Below are positions 43,881 to 52,877 of a stretch of 64,000 nt of DNA, piece after piece. Position 1 is the first letter of the stretch. Every line of letters begins with the position of its first letter. The notes beneath the pieces were generated by a model. The model saw only the letters and a program-made list of their open reading frames with translations, was not told the DNA's origin and made no database searches. The stretch spans positions 1-64,000 of the forward strand of contig JASHOE010000109.1 in assembly GCA_030041275.1 (NCBI GenBank), given 5' to 3'. The position numbers and the translations under genes are program-made. The DNA is from Streptosporangiaceae bacterium. Its GTDB lineage: Bacteria; Actinomycetota; Actinomycetes; Streptosporangiales; Streptosporangiaceae.

Positions 43881-43974
43881 CCGGAAGCCTCGGGGCGTGC
43901 CTTGCATGGGCACCCCGGCGGTCGCTCAGGCGTCACCGTCGACGTGTCAGTTCCCGGCAGGCACTGACCTGAGC

Positions 43975-45065
43975 AGAAGTCCCGCACTAAAGGCGATCCC
44001 GGGTCTGAAGCATCTTGCGGTGCTCGCCCTTGGCGGCGTGCTGGTTGATGCGGCACGACATCTAGCTCGGCGTGTTCCTCGCGTGCTCCAGCTACGTCCT
44101 GCAGCTGATGGGCTCGGTCCGGTTCCTGTCCGGCATCATCTCCACCAGTCAGCAGGCACAGGCGGGCGCGACACGGATCGTCGAGCTGCTGTCGGAGCGC
44201 TCGCTCGTGCAGGAGCAGCGCGATGTGGTCGAGCTGGACGAGCCGTCCGGGATGATCGAGCTGGAGCACGTCGACTTCGCCTACGCGGGCGCGAGCGGGT
44301 CCTGCGCGACATCAGCGTGCGGATCGAGCCGGGGGAGCGGATCGCGATCGCCGGCGTGTCTGGTGCCGGCCATTCGACGCTGGCGCTGATGCTAGCCCGG
44401 TTCCACGACCCGACGGCCGGCACAGTCCGCATCGACGGCTGCGACGCGCGCGATTACACGCTCGCCTCGGTGCGATCTGCCGTCGGACTGGTCTTCGAGG
44501 AGGGCTGTCTGTTCTCCACGACGATTGGGGAGAACATCGCCTTCGGCCGTCCGTCCGCGTCCGTGGAGGAGGTCGAGCACGCGGCGGTCGTGGCCTACGC
44601 GGCACGCGCACCGTTTCATCGCGGGCTTGCGGACGGCTATGACGCCGTCGTCGGCGAGCGCGGCTTCACCGTGTCGGGCGAGCAGCGGCAGCGGATCGCC
44701 CCTGGCCAGGGCGGTCCTGACAAACCCGCGGGTGCTCGTGCTGGACGACGCCACCCCGGCGATCGACGCGCGCACCAAGCATGCCATCCACAACTCCTTC
44801 GAGAGGTTCTGGCCCGGCGGACCACGGTGCTGATCGGCAAGCGCTATTCCACGCTGCAGCTGGCTGACCGGGCCGGATGCCGAGCTCGCGGACGCACTAC
44901 TAGCTGCAATAGCAGCGGACCAGGTCACTGCGGTGGACGCTGCTGCGTGGCCGGAGGGCGCCTCCCGTGCGGGGCTCTGGGCCGCCATGGCGTACCGTCC
45001 CGCCCTGCCGTACACCGCCCGCTGACCTGGGTCCGCCCGGCTCAGAGCCCGTCGCGATGCTTTGA
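43975..45065 (+). pseudogene. broken ABC exporter (MsbA-type) with mutated Walker A
   Basis: Pieces of one exporter occur in three frames: IPGLKHLAVLALGG and ACSSYVLQLMGSVRFLSGIISTSQQAQAGATRI from the membrane domain, and VLRDISVRIEPGERIAIAGVSGAGHST, with Lys of Walker A replaced by His. These are followed by FTVSGEQRQRIA with a damaged signature, then VLTNPRVLVLDDATPAID and TTVLIGKRYSTLQLADRAG. At least three frameshifts and a missing N-terminal half make it non-functional. It lies between the inverted-repeat arms. Confidence 0.88.
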
Positions 45066-45143
45066 GCTCGTCGAAGCTCGAGGCAGGGCCACCGTCCTGG
45101 ACCGCGGGATCGTGATCGGCCACCTCGGCGGGTCAGTGAGATA

Positions 45144-45325
45144 AAAACCTATAATCTCAGTAGACTTAGTTGACAACCCTGCGCGCGTCGTGTTTGCCTA
45201 GAGATGCGGTAGCAGTCCGCGCTGATCCACTCGCATGACCAACGCGGAGGAGCTACTGGATGTCCATTGAAGTTATCGGCATGGTCGGGACCCGGCAGGT
45301 TTCGGAGACGCGGGGTTCTTTTGAC
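45144..45325 (+). repeat. 180-bp inverted repeat, right arm
   Basis: Inverted counterpart of 42066-42248. It contains an operator copy (45148-45164), a minus-strand promoter TTGTCA-17-TATAGG (45176-45148), a leader with GATGCGGTAGCAGTCCGC and the first codons of the LLM gene at 45260. The minus-strand promoter now points into the dead ABC exporter. Confidence 0.8.
45148..45164 (-). promoter_or_regulatory. island operator motif, copy 4
   Basis: On the minus strand TCTACTGAGATTATAGG, three differences from copy 3. It lies 95 bp before the LLM gene at 45260. Confidence 0.6.
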
Positions 45326-46414
45326 GGCCCGCTCGTTGATGTCAATTACCTGACGCGCTTCGCGCAGGCGCACGAAGCTGCGGGCTTCGACCGGGTTCTG
45401 ATCGGCTACGGCGCGACCGGGCCGGACGGATTCGCGGTGGCTGCTCACGTGCTGCACGTCACTTCGTCGCTGAAGGTCCTGATCGCGCACCGACCTGGAT
45501 TCGTGGTGCCGACGCTGGTCGCCAGGAAGCTGGCGACGCTGGACGCACTCACCGGAGGCGGGCGGGTGGGAATCCACCACATCACTGGCGGCGACGAACT
45601 CGACCAGAAGCGAGACGGCGACTTCGCTGACCATGAACGCCGGTATGCCCGCACCGGGGAATTCATGGCGCTGCTACGGCGGGAGCTGACCTCGGCCGAG
45701 CCGTTCGACTACGACGGTGAGTTCTACCAGGTGCGCGGGGCGTTCAGTATCGTGAAGCCTCCGGCGGACAGGCCGATCCCGCTGTACTTCGGTGGGGCGT
45801 CCGACGCAGCACTGTCGGTCGGGGCACAGCACGCCGACGTCTACATGCTGTGGGGCGAGCCGGTAGCGCACATCGCTGAGCGTATCGCCCGCGTGCGGGC
45901 TGAGGCAGCTGCGCATGGCCGGACCGTCAGGTTCAGCTTGTCCGTGCGGCCCATCGTGGCTGCGACCGAAGTGGCGGCGTGGGAGCGGGCGGAGCGGATT
46001 AGGGCGGCTACCGCCAGCCGTGTTGCCCCCGCAAGGGCAGCCTGGGACCGGGCCCTTCCGGCGCCTGGCGTTGGCCGGCTGTTCCGCTCGCGCATGTCGA
46101 CGTCGGTCGGATCCGCGCGACTGCAGGAGCAGGCGGCTGACCGCGAGGTGCACGACGAGCGGCTGTGGTTTGGTATCACCAAACTGACCGGGCCGGGCGG
46201 CAACTCCACGGCGCTGGTCGGTACGCCGCAGCAGGTCGCGGACGCACTGGCCGCCTACCGGCGGGTGGGTGTTGACACCGTGCTCATCCGCGGCTTCGAC
46301 CCGCTCGACGACGTAATCGAGTGGGGCCGCGAGCTGGTCCCGCTGCTGCGGGAGCAGTCCGACTGTCAGGTCGGCCCCCTCGCCGCGGCCAGCGCGGCGG
46401 CCACATCAGCCTGA
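45260..46414 (+). CDS. SsuD-like LLM monooxygenase B
   Basis: A 384-residue SsuD-like protein: IEVIGMVGTRQVSETRGSF, VLIGYGATGPDGFAVAAHVLHVTSSLKVLIAHRPGFVVPTLVARKLATLDALTGGGRVGIHHITGG, then RDGDFADHERRYARTGEFMALLRREL and IPLYFGGASDAALSVGAQ. GCGGAGGAGC is the ribosome-binding site. It is first in a likely operon with a second LLM gene and a DppABCDF-type importer. It should use FMNH2 to split a C-S bond of an imported sulfur compound (inference from SsuD). Confidence 0.91.
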   Translation: MSIEVIGMVGTRQVSETRGSFDGPLVDVNYLTRFAQAHEAAGFDRVLIGYGATGPDGFAVAAHVLHVTSSLKVLIAHRPGFVVPTLVARKLATLDALTGGGRVGIHHITGGDELDQKRDGDFADHERRYARTGEFMALLRRELTSAEPFDYDGEFYQVRGAFSIVKPPADRPIPLYFGGASDAALSVGAQHADVYMLWGEPVAHIAERIARVRAEAAAHGRTVRFSLSVRPIVAATEVAAWERAERIRAATASRVAPARAAWDRALPAPGVGRLFRSRMSTSVGSARLQEQAADREVHDERLWFGITKLTGPGGNSTALVGTPQQVADALAAYRRVGVDTVLIRGFDPLDDVIEWGRELVPLLREQSDCQVGPLAAASAAATSA

Positions 46415-46471
46415 CCTAGTCCCAGACAGAGCGCAGCGAGGCACTGGTGTGTTGCCAATAAATCTAGTTTA

Positions 46472-46488
46472 CAGACCGAAATAATAGA
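46472..46488 (+). promoter_or_regulatory. island operator motif, copy 5
   Basis: CAGACCGAAATAATAGA lies 29 bp before the LLM gene at 46518. The right half matches the other copies best; AATAATAGATAAT also offers -10 sequences. Confidence 0.5.
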
Positions 46489-46517
46489 TAATCGTATTAA
46501 CGAAAGGCGCGTCTGAT

Positions 46518-47612
46518 ATGCCGATTCAGATCCTGGGTATGGTGTCGACGAACTACGGCTCGGAAAGCGCTGGCTGGCGCGGGCCCGTCGTCGACCCCCA
46601 ATACCTGGCTGACTTCGCCCGCGCTCATGAGGAAGCTGGCTTCGACCGCGTACTGGTAGCCCACAGCGCCAGCTCGCCGGAGGGCTTCGCCGCGGCTGCC
46701 CATGTCCTCTACAGCACCGAGCACCTCGGCGTGCTCATAGCCCAGCGACCCGGATTCATCCAGCCAACCCTGACCGCGCGGAAGCTGGCAACCCTGGACA
46801 ACCTCACCGGCGCGGGCCGTCTGGCGATCCACCACATCACCGGCGGGAGTGACGCCGATCAGCGGCGCGACGGGGACTTCCACGAGAAGCAGGCGCGCTA
46901 CCGGCGCACGGCCGAGTTCATCGAGGTTCTGCGGCGCAGCCTCACCGCGGATGAGCCCTTCGACTACGAAGGGGAGTTCTACCACTTCGAGGGCGCGTTC
47001 AGCTCCGTCAAGCCGCACGGGCCAGTGCCGATCTTCTTCGGCGGGGCCTCCGAGGACGCGATCCGGGTCGGCGGCCGCTGGGCTGACGTCTATGCCATCT
47101 GGGGTGAGCCTCTGGCGCAGGCGCGCGAGCGCATCGAGCGGATCCGCGCCGAGGCCGCCCAATGGGGGCGCCAGATCGACTTCTCGCTTTCGGTGCGGCC
47201 CATCGTGGCCAACACGGAGGACGCGGCCTGGGAGAAGGCGGCCGAGATCCGCCGGGCAACCGAGGGCAACCTCGCGGGCGGCAACGGACGGAGGTGGATG
47301 ACCGGCCGTGGCCAGAACACGGCAGTCGGCGCGCAGCGGCTGAAGGACGAGGCGAACGAGAAGCTCGTGCACGACGAGCGCCTCTGGTTCGGCGTCACCC
47401 AGCTCACCGACGGCGGCGGCAATTCGACGGCGCTGGTCGGCACGCCCCAGCAGGTCGTCGACGCACTGCTGAAGTACTACGACCTCGGCATCCGGAACTT
47501 CCTCATTCGCGGCTTCGATCCGCTGCAGGACGTGCGCGAGTGGGGCAGGGAACTCGTCCCGCTGCTGCGCGCCGGTGCGGCGGCCCGTGAAGAAGCCCTC
47601 GTCCCCGCGTGA
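46518..47612 (+). CDS. SsuD-like LLM monooxygenase C
   Basis: A 364-residue paralogue of the preceding gene: MPIQILGMVSTNYGSESAGWRG, LGVLIAQRPGFIQPTLTARKLATLDNLTGAGRLAIHHITGG, ADQRRDGDFHEKQARYRRTAEFIEVLRRSL and VPIFFFGGASEDAIRVG. Its stop overlaps a GTG at 47609, and the binding-protein gene follows. It has its own motif-5 site, so it can be expressed apart from gene B. Confidence 0.91.
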   Translation: MPIQILGMVSTNYGSESAGWRGPVVDPQYLADFARAHEEAGFDRVLVAHSASSPEGFAAAAHVLYSTEHLGVLIAQRPGFIQPTLTARKLATLDNLTGAGRLAIHHITGGSDADQRRDGDFHEKQARYRRTAEFIEVLRRSLTADEPFDYEGEFYHFEGAFSSVKPHGPVPIFFGGASEDAIRVGGRWADVYAIWGEPLAQARERIERIRAEAAQWGRQIDFSLSVRPIVANTEDAAWEKAAEIRRATEGNLAGGNGRRWMTGRGQNTAVGAQRLKDEANEKLVHDERLWFGVTQLTDGGGNSTALVGTPQQVVDALLKYYDLGIRNFLIRGFDPLQDVREWGRELVPLLRAGAAAREEALVPA

Positions 47613-47647
47613 GCGCGGACCTCGACAGCAGAAAGGGAAATAGAACG

Positions 47648-49225
47648 GTGAGCAAGACCTTCAGGGCCGCCATAGTCACCGGCGTCGCAGTGCTGGCTCT
47701 GGCAGGCTGCGCGGCGCAGGCAGCCGTCGGCAACTCGGCCTCGTCCTCGTCTTCTTCCTCCTCATCTGCCTCGTCCGGCGGGGCAATCCCCCCCGCCAGC
47801 GAGCGCGGCAACACACTCACCTGGGGCTGGTCGCTGCCCTCGACCTGGGATCCGGTTACTTCCGCGGTCGGTAACGACGTCAGCGCCCTGACACTCGTCT
47901 ACGAGGGCCTCACCGAAGAAAGTCCGCAGGGAGAGGCCGTGCCCGGACTCGCGAAGTCGTGGACGTATGCCAAGAACGGCCGTGCCATCACCTTCCACCT
48001 GCGCCCAGGCCTGACGTTTTCTGACGGCACCAAGCTGGACGCTACCGCCGTCAAGGAGAGCCTGGAACGGGGCATCACCGAGAAGGACTCGGAGGTCGCG
48101 CCGCAGATGGCTGACATCGGGAGCATCACCGTCGACAGTCCCACCGACGTGACGCTGAATCTCACCCAGGTGGACTACCAGATCCCGCTGCTGATGTCCG
48201 GCAAGACCGGCATGATCGTGAGTCCGACGGCAGTGGCCAAGGAGGGTGTCACCAAGCTGGCCACTCAGCCTGTCGGCGCAGGGCCGTTCATCCTCAAGAG
48301 CTACGTGCCCTCCTCGCAGGCGACGCTGGTGAAGAACCCGCACTTCTGGGACGCGAGCAAGATCCTGGTGCAGAACTTCATCCTGAAGCCCACTCCCGAG
48401 CCGTCTGTCGCGGTAGCAGGCCTGGACTCGGGTCAGTTCGACATCGAGGACCTGACGGCATCGCAGGTCAGCGGCGTCGAGGCGGCCGGCTTCCCGGTCG
48501 AGACGACTAACGTGCTGCCCGTCCGCGTCATCGACGTGGACAACAAAGTCAAGCCGTTCAACGACCCGCTGGTCGATCAGGCGATCAGCACGGCGATTAA
48601 CCGCGAGGCGCTGATCAAGACCGCCAACTTCGGCTACGGCCAGCCGGACTGGCAGCCCTTCCCCAAGGGCTACGTGGCTTACAACGCCTCGCTCAGCAAC
48701 CTCTACCCCCACAGCGTGTCCAAGGCCAAACAGCTGCTGACCCAGGCGGGTTACCCGAACGGCATCAATGTCCAGCTCGCGCTCGACACTGCCGACGACC
48801 CCGTGGGTGAGCTGATCCAGCAGCAGCTCGATGCCGCTGGCATCCACACCTCACTCGTTGTCGAGACACCCGGCCAGAACAACTACATCACGCTCAAGTA
48901 CCCGTTCGCGCTCGACCAGTTCAATGCTCGCCAGTCACCGGTGCAGGCGCTGCAGGTGCTGTTCGGACCGCAGGGCCTGATGAACCTTGGCAAGAGCACC
49001 CCGCCCACGCTGGCGGCGGCGGTGGCGGCGGCAGACGGATACGCCCTGACCGACCCTCGCTATCCGGCCGCGATCCAGGCCGCCGTGAAGATCGCGGTCA
49101 TGAACATGCCGAACATCTTCTTGTTCACGGTGACGCGATTCGAGGCGCACAGCCCCAACGTCCACGGCCTCCAGCACTGGGTTGACATCCAGCGCTTCGA
49201 GGGCGTCTGGGTCAGCAAGTCATGA
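47648..49225 (+). CDS. ABC importer substrate-binding lipoprotein (SBP_bac_5, DppA-like)
   Basis: A 525-residue peptide/nickel-type binding protein. The signal peptide ends LALAGC (Cys21 lipidated) and is followed by a Ser-rich linker of about 15 residues. Conserved SBP_bac_5 segments are LVYEGLTEESPQGEAVPGLAKSW, ITFHLRPGLTFSDGTKLDATAVKESLERG and VRVIDVDNKVKPFNDPLVDQAISTAINREALI. I chose GTG 47648 because it places the signal peptide at the N-terminus. The family binds oligopeptides, glutathione, metals or other small molecules. Linkage to two SsuD-like genes points to a sulfur-containing ligand. Confidence 0.91.
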   Translation: MSKTFRAAIVTGVAVLALAGCAAQAAVGNSASSSSSSSSSASSGGAIPPASERGNTLTWGWSLPSTWDPVTSAVGNDVSALTLVYEGLTEESPQGEAVPGLAKSWTYAKNGRAITFHLRPGLTFSDGTKLDATAVKESLERGITEKDSEVAPQMADIGSITVDSPTDVTLNLTQVDYQIPLLMSGKTGMIVSPTAVAKEGVTKLATQPVGAGPFILKSYVPSSQATLVKNPHFWDASKILVQNFILKPTPEPSVAVAGLDSGQFDIEDLTASQVSGVEAAGFPVETTNVLPVRVIDVDNKVKPFNDPLVDQAISTAINREALIKTANFGYGQPDWQPFPKGYVAYNASLSNLYPHSVSKAKQLLTQAGYPNGINVQLALDTADDPVGELIQQQLDAAGIHTSLVVETPGQNNYITLKYPFALDQFNARQSPVQALQVLFGPQGLMNLGKSTPPTLAAAVAAADGYALTDPRYPAAIQAAVKIAVMNMPNIFLFTVTRFEAHSPNVHGLQHWVDIQRFEGVWVSKS

Positions 49226-50268
49226 CGGCCCTCAATGTCCGGAGCGGAGCCGACCGCGTTGCCGGCTCCGCTGCGGCGGCCGCCGGCCGGTCCGCGCCAG
49301 CTCTGACCGCGCTGGTGCGGACAGTAACTGCCATTGGCCGCGCAGTGCTGGTCGCCATCCCAGTGATGCTGGTCTCGACGTTTCTCACCTTCATGCTCGG
49401 CGGGCTGACAAAGCAGGACCCGGCTGCGGTTCTGCTCGGTGACAACGCGACCCCCGTCGCGCTAGCGAGGATGCGGCAGGCGCTCGGACTCGACAAGCCG
49501 CTGCTGGAGCGCTACGTGCAGTGGGTGTGGAACGCGCTCCACGGCAATCTCGGCGTCTCGTGGTTCTCGAAGATCCCCGTGGCGCAGAGCATCAGCCAGC
49601 GGCTGCCGGTGAGCCTGTCCGTGGCGGTTGGGGCGCTGCTGATCGCGGTCGTGCTAGGCGGTGTCTTCGGCATCCTCGCCGCCGTCTGGCAAGGCGGCTG
49701 GCTCGACCGCTGCGTCACCCTCGTCACTTCGGTGCTCGCAACGATCCCGCCCTTCATCGTCGCGATCGCCCTCATCGTGATATTCGCCGTCACCGTGCGC
49801 TGGTTTCCGTCCGGGGGCTGGGCGTCTCCGTCGCAGGGCCTGGCCAGATGGGCGAGCTTCCTTGTACTGCCCAGCGTGTCGCTGAGCCTGGACGCTGCGG
49901 CTTCCCTGGCTCGCCAGCTGCGGACCGGGCTAGCCGGCGCGCTGCACGAGAACTACATCGTCGGCGCCCAGGTGCGGGGCCTGCCGCGGCGGCGCATCGT
50001 GCTCGTGCACGCGCTGCGCAATGGCGCTGGTCCCGCGGTCGCGCAACTGGGCCTGCACGTGCCGCAGATCATCGGCGGGGCCGTCATCGTCGAGACGGTC
50101 TTCGCGCTGCCGGGCATCGGCAACCTCACCATGACCTCCGCACTCCAGGGCGACGTGCCCGTCGTGCAAGGGGCGCTGCTCGTGGCGATCGGCCTGGTCG
50201 TGACCTCGAACGTCATCGTCAACGTGCTGCTGGTCAAGCTGCGACCCGCTGCCCGGAGGGAAATATGA
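49222..50268 (+). CDS. ABC importer permease (DppB-like)
   Basis: A 348-residue inner-membrane permease with six main hydrophobic segments. It has ALGLDKPLLERYVQWVWNALHGNLGVSWFSKIPVAQSISQRLPVSLSVAV and the EAA-loop region NYIVGAQVRGLPRRRIVLVHALRNGAGP, standard for DppB/OppB. An N-terminal extension of about 30 Ala-rich residues is present. It starts with an ATGA overlap and ends with another. Confidence 0.92.
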   Translation: MTALNVRSGADRVAGSAAAAAGRSAPALTALVRTVTAIGRAVLVAIPVMLVSTFLTFMLGGLTKQDPAAVLLGDNATPVALARMRQALGLDKPLLERYVQWVWNALHGNLGVSWFSKIPVAQSISQRLPVSLSVAVGALLIAVVLGGVFGILAAVWQGGWLDRCVTLVTSVLATIPPFIVAIALIVIFAVTVRWFPSGGWASPSQGLARWASFLVLPSVSLSLDAAASLARQLRTGLAGALHENYIVGAQVRGLPRRRIVLVHALRNGAGPAVAQLGLHVPQIIGGAVIVETVFALPGIGNLTMTSALQGDVPVVQGALLVAIGLVVTSNVIVNVLLVKLRPAARREI

Positions 50269-51128
50269 AGATCTTCGCAGGCGCCCTGCGCACGCGCGTG
50301 GGCCTCATCGCCGCGATCGTCCTGGGTTGCGTGATCCTGCTCGCGATCATCGGCCCCGTCGTCGCGCCCTACAACCCTGAGAGTCAGGGCTCCGCGATCC
50401 TGCAGGGGCCCAGCGCGGCGCACTGGTTCGGTACCGACTATGTCGGCCGAGACGTACTCAGCCGTGTCCTGGCCGGCGCACCCTTGTCGGTGTTCAGCGC
50501 TGTCGAGGCAGTGGCGATCGGCCTGGGCATCGGTGTCATACCCGGCATCACCTCGGTCTACCTGGGACGCACCTACGAGTGGGTCACGCTACGGATCATG
50601 GACGGGCTCATCACGCTGCCATTCCTGATCTTCGCCATCGCGGTAGCGGCGCTGCTCGGCAACGCCCTGCAGCAGGCCATGATCGCCGTCGGCATCCTGA
50701 TCTCGCCATCGTTTTACCGCATCACCCGCGCTGCCGCGCTCAGTCATGCGAACGCCCAGTATGTCACCGCCTCCCAGCTCTTCGGCGCCTCAGTGTTGCG
50801 GGTTGTGCGCACGCACGTGTGGTCCAAGATCCTGCCGACACTGATGGTGACGACCGCGAACGCTCTCGGCGGCGGGCTCCTGATCGTCGCGTCGCTGACG
50901 TTCCTCGGTATCGGGGTAGTGCCACCGTCGCCCACCTGGGGCGGCATTCTGGCCAGCGATCTGAACTACCTGGCACAAGCGCCGTACGCGCCGTTGTTCC
51001 CGGCGATCTTTGTCATGATCACGGTCGGCGCGCTGCATCTGCTGGCCGATGCGATCAGGGACACCAGCGGCGAGGACGGGCGCGCGCGGCTGATCAAGAT
51101 GAGAGAGGTACGGGCCAGTGTTGCTTGA
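50265..51128 (+). CDS. ABC importer permease (DppC-like)
   Basis: A 287-residue permease: VVAPYNPESQGSAILQGPSAAHWFGTDYVGRDVLSRVLAGAPLS is the DppC/OppC N-terminal signature, and SHANAQYVTASQLFGASVLRVVRTHVWSKILP is the EAA loop. The start overlaps the DppB-like stop by 4 bp. The long upstream frame from 49521 is out of register with the DppB gene and is an artefact. Confidence 0.92.
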   Translation: MKIFAGALRTRVGLIAAIVLGCVILLAIIGPVVAPYNPESQGSAILQGPSAAHWFGTDYVGRDVLSRVLAGAPLSVFSAVEAVAIGLGIGVIPGITSVYLGRTYEWVTLRIMDGLITLPFLIFAIAVAALLGNALQQAMIAVGILISPSFYRITRAAALSHANAQYVTASQLFGASVLRVVRTHVWSKILPTLMVTTANALGGGLLIVASLTFLGIGVVPPSPTWGGILASDLNYLAQAPYAPLFPAIFVMITVGALHLLADAIRDTSGEDGRARLIKMREVRASVA

Positions 51129-51990
51129 CTCCACACACGCAGACCGGGCCGCCACGGATTCCGCGGGCGGGCCCGCTCCTGACACGCTCCTGTCCGTCCG
51201 CGGGCTGCGTGTCAGCGTTGTCAACGGTTCCGAGTTGGTGCACGGGCTTGATTTCGACGTGCCCACCGGCTCAGCTGTCGGGCTGGTAGGCGAGTCCGGC
51301 AGCGGCAAGACCCTGACCTGCCGCGCCGTGCTGGGGGTCCTGCCGGCTGGCGTTGAGGTGACAGGGGGCGAGGTGAGGCTGCGGGGCACAGACCTGAACG
51401 GGGTCCCGGCAGCCGAGTGGACACGCCTGCGCGGCACGGACCTGGCGGCCGTGTTCCAGGACCCCGCCTCGTATCTGAACCCGTCGATCACCGTCGGTTC
51501 CCAGCTCGCTGAGGTGCTCCGCGTGAAGATGGCGCTCGCTCGCAAGGCGGCGCGGTACCGGGCGGTAGAACTGCTGGCGGCCATGGGTCTGCACCGCCCC
51601 GAGCACGTCTACACGCAGTATCCCTTCGAGCTGTCGGGCGGGATGCTGCAGCGAGTGCTCATCGCGGTCGCCATCGCCGCCGAGCCCGAGCTGCTCATCG
51701 CCGACGAGGCGACCACCGCCCTGGACGTCACCGTGCAGGCAGAGGTGCTGGAGCTGCTCGCCCGGCTGCGCATCGGGCGGGGGCTCACGCTCATCGTCGT
51801 CTCGCACGACCTGGCGGTGATCGCGCAGGTCTGTGACACGGTGCACGTATTCCGGGCGGGCCAGATCGTTGAGTCCGGTCCGACTCGTCACGTGCTGCGT
51901 CATCCGGGCCATCCGTACACGCGTGAGCTGATCGAGAACCACGAGCGCTTCGGGGTCGACCGGGTACGCAGGCGGAGGAGCGCATCATGA
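51118..51990 (+). CDS. ABC importer ATPase (DppD-like)
   Basis: A 290-residue ATPase: Walker A GESGSGKTLTCRAVLG, signature ELSGGMLQRVLIAVAIA, Walker B LLIADEATTALDV, and switch VVSHDLAVIAQ. The signature has GGML where GGMR/Q is usual, a mild variation. The end HPGHPYTRELIENH is shared by DppD/OppD proteins. GTG 51118 overlaps the permease end by 11 bp. Confidence 0.91.
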   Translation: MLLDSTHADRAATDSAGGPAPDTLLSVRGLRVSVVNGSELVHGLDFDVPTGSAVGLVGESGSGKTLTCRAVLGVLPAGVEVTGGEVRLRGTDLNGVPAAEWTRLRGTDLAAVFQDPASYLNPSITVGSQLAEVLRVKMALARKAARYRAVELLAAMGLHRPEHVYTQYPFELSGGMLQRVLIAVAIAAEPELLIADEATTALDVTVQAEVLELLARLRIGRGLTLIVVSHDLAVIAQVCDTVHVFRAGQIVESGPTRHVLRHPGHPYTRELIENHERFGVDRVRRRRSAS

Positions 51991-52862
51991 CCGCGTTGCT
52001 GGACGTCGCTGCTCTATGCGTCGCGCTCGGCCACGGCCGCAAGCAGACTGAGATTCTGCATGGCGTCGACCTCACGGTAGAGCCTGGCGATATCGTCGGG
52101 CTGATCGGTGAGACCGGCTCGGGAAAGACGACGCTGGCCCGCGCGGTGTTGGGTCTGGTCCCGATACAGAGCGGTACGGTCGCGATCGGCGGCCGCGACG
52201 TCACTGGCTTGCGCGGCAGTGCGCTGCGGGACTTCCGCCGCAGCGGCACCGTCCAGTACATCTTCCAGGACCCGCTGCGCAGCCTCGACCCCGACCGCAT
52301 TGTGTTCGACACCCTGGTCGAGGGACTAGTCGCGCAGGGCAGGCGGAGCCGGACGGAGTTGGAGGATGCCGCGCGTCGCGTCGCGGATCTTGTCTCGCTG
52401 CCGTCAGGGCTGCTATCCAGGTACCCAGGTGAACTGTCGGGCGGCCAGCGGCAGCGGGTCGCGATCGCGCGCTCGATGGCGGTCAATCCCCGGCTGCTGA
52501 TCTGTGACGAACCGGTGAGCGCGCTGGACTCCTCCACGCGCATCACGATCCTGGAGCTTCTGCTGAACCTCCAGCGGTCCCAGGATGTCGGCGTGCTGCT
52601 GATCACCCACGACCTGGGTTCGCTCGGTGGCGTGGCCGACCGTGCCGTCGTGCTATACCACGGGCAGGTGGTGGAGACAGGCACGACCGACGAGATCTTC
52701 CTGGTCCCCCAGCATCCCTATACCCGTCTGCTGGTGGAGTCGGTGCCGTCCATCCGTGACGAGCGGCCCCTTGACCCTGAGCTAAGGCAGGCATTGCGTG
52801 AGGAGGTGCGCCGAGTCGGCGCGGGCCCAGCCGAGTCGGCTTCCGCTGCACGGCGCGCCTGA
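51987..52862 (+). CDS. ABC importer ATPase (DppF-like)
   Basis: A 291-residue ATPase: Walker A GETGSGKTTLARAVLG, YIFQDPLRSLDPDRIV, signature ELSGGQRQRVAIARS, Walker B LLICDEPVSALD and switch LITHDLGSLGG. The C-terminal QHPYTRLLVESVPSI is typical of DppF. It is the last gene of the LLM/importer operon and is convergent with the cupin gene 15 bp later. Confidence 0.91.
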   Translation: MTALLDVAALCVALGHGRKQTEILHGVDLTVEPGDIVGLIGETGSGKTTLARAVLGLVPIQSGTVAIGGRDVTGLRGSALRDFRRSGTVQYIFQDPLRSLDPDRIVFDTLVEGLVAQGRRSRTELEDAARRVADLVSLPSGLLSRYPGELSGGQRQRVAIARSMAVNPRLLICDEPVSALDSSTRITILELLLNLQRSQDVGVLLITHDLGSLGGVADRAVVLYHGQVVETGTTDEIFLVPQHPYTRLLVESVPSIRDERPLDPELRQALREEVRRVGAGPAESASAARRA

Positions 52863-52877
52863 GCGTCGTGCGTTGCG

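Noticed and set aside
47736..47785. Ser codon run as a possible simple-sequence switch
   Set aside because: It encodes a normal lipoprotein linker with mixed Ser codons and is not a perfect repeat.
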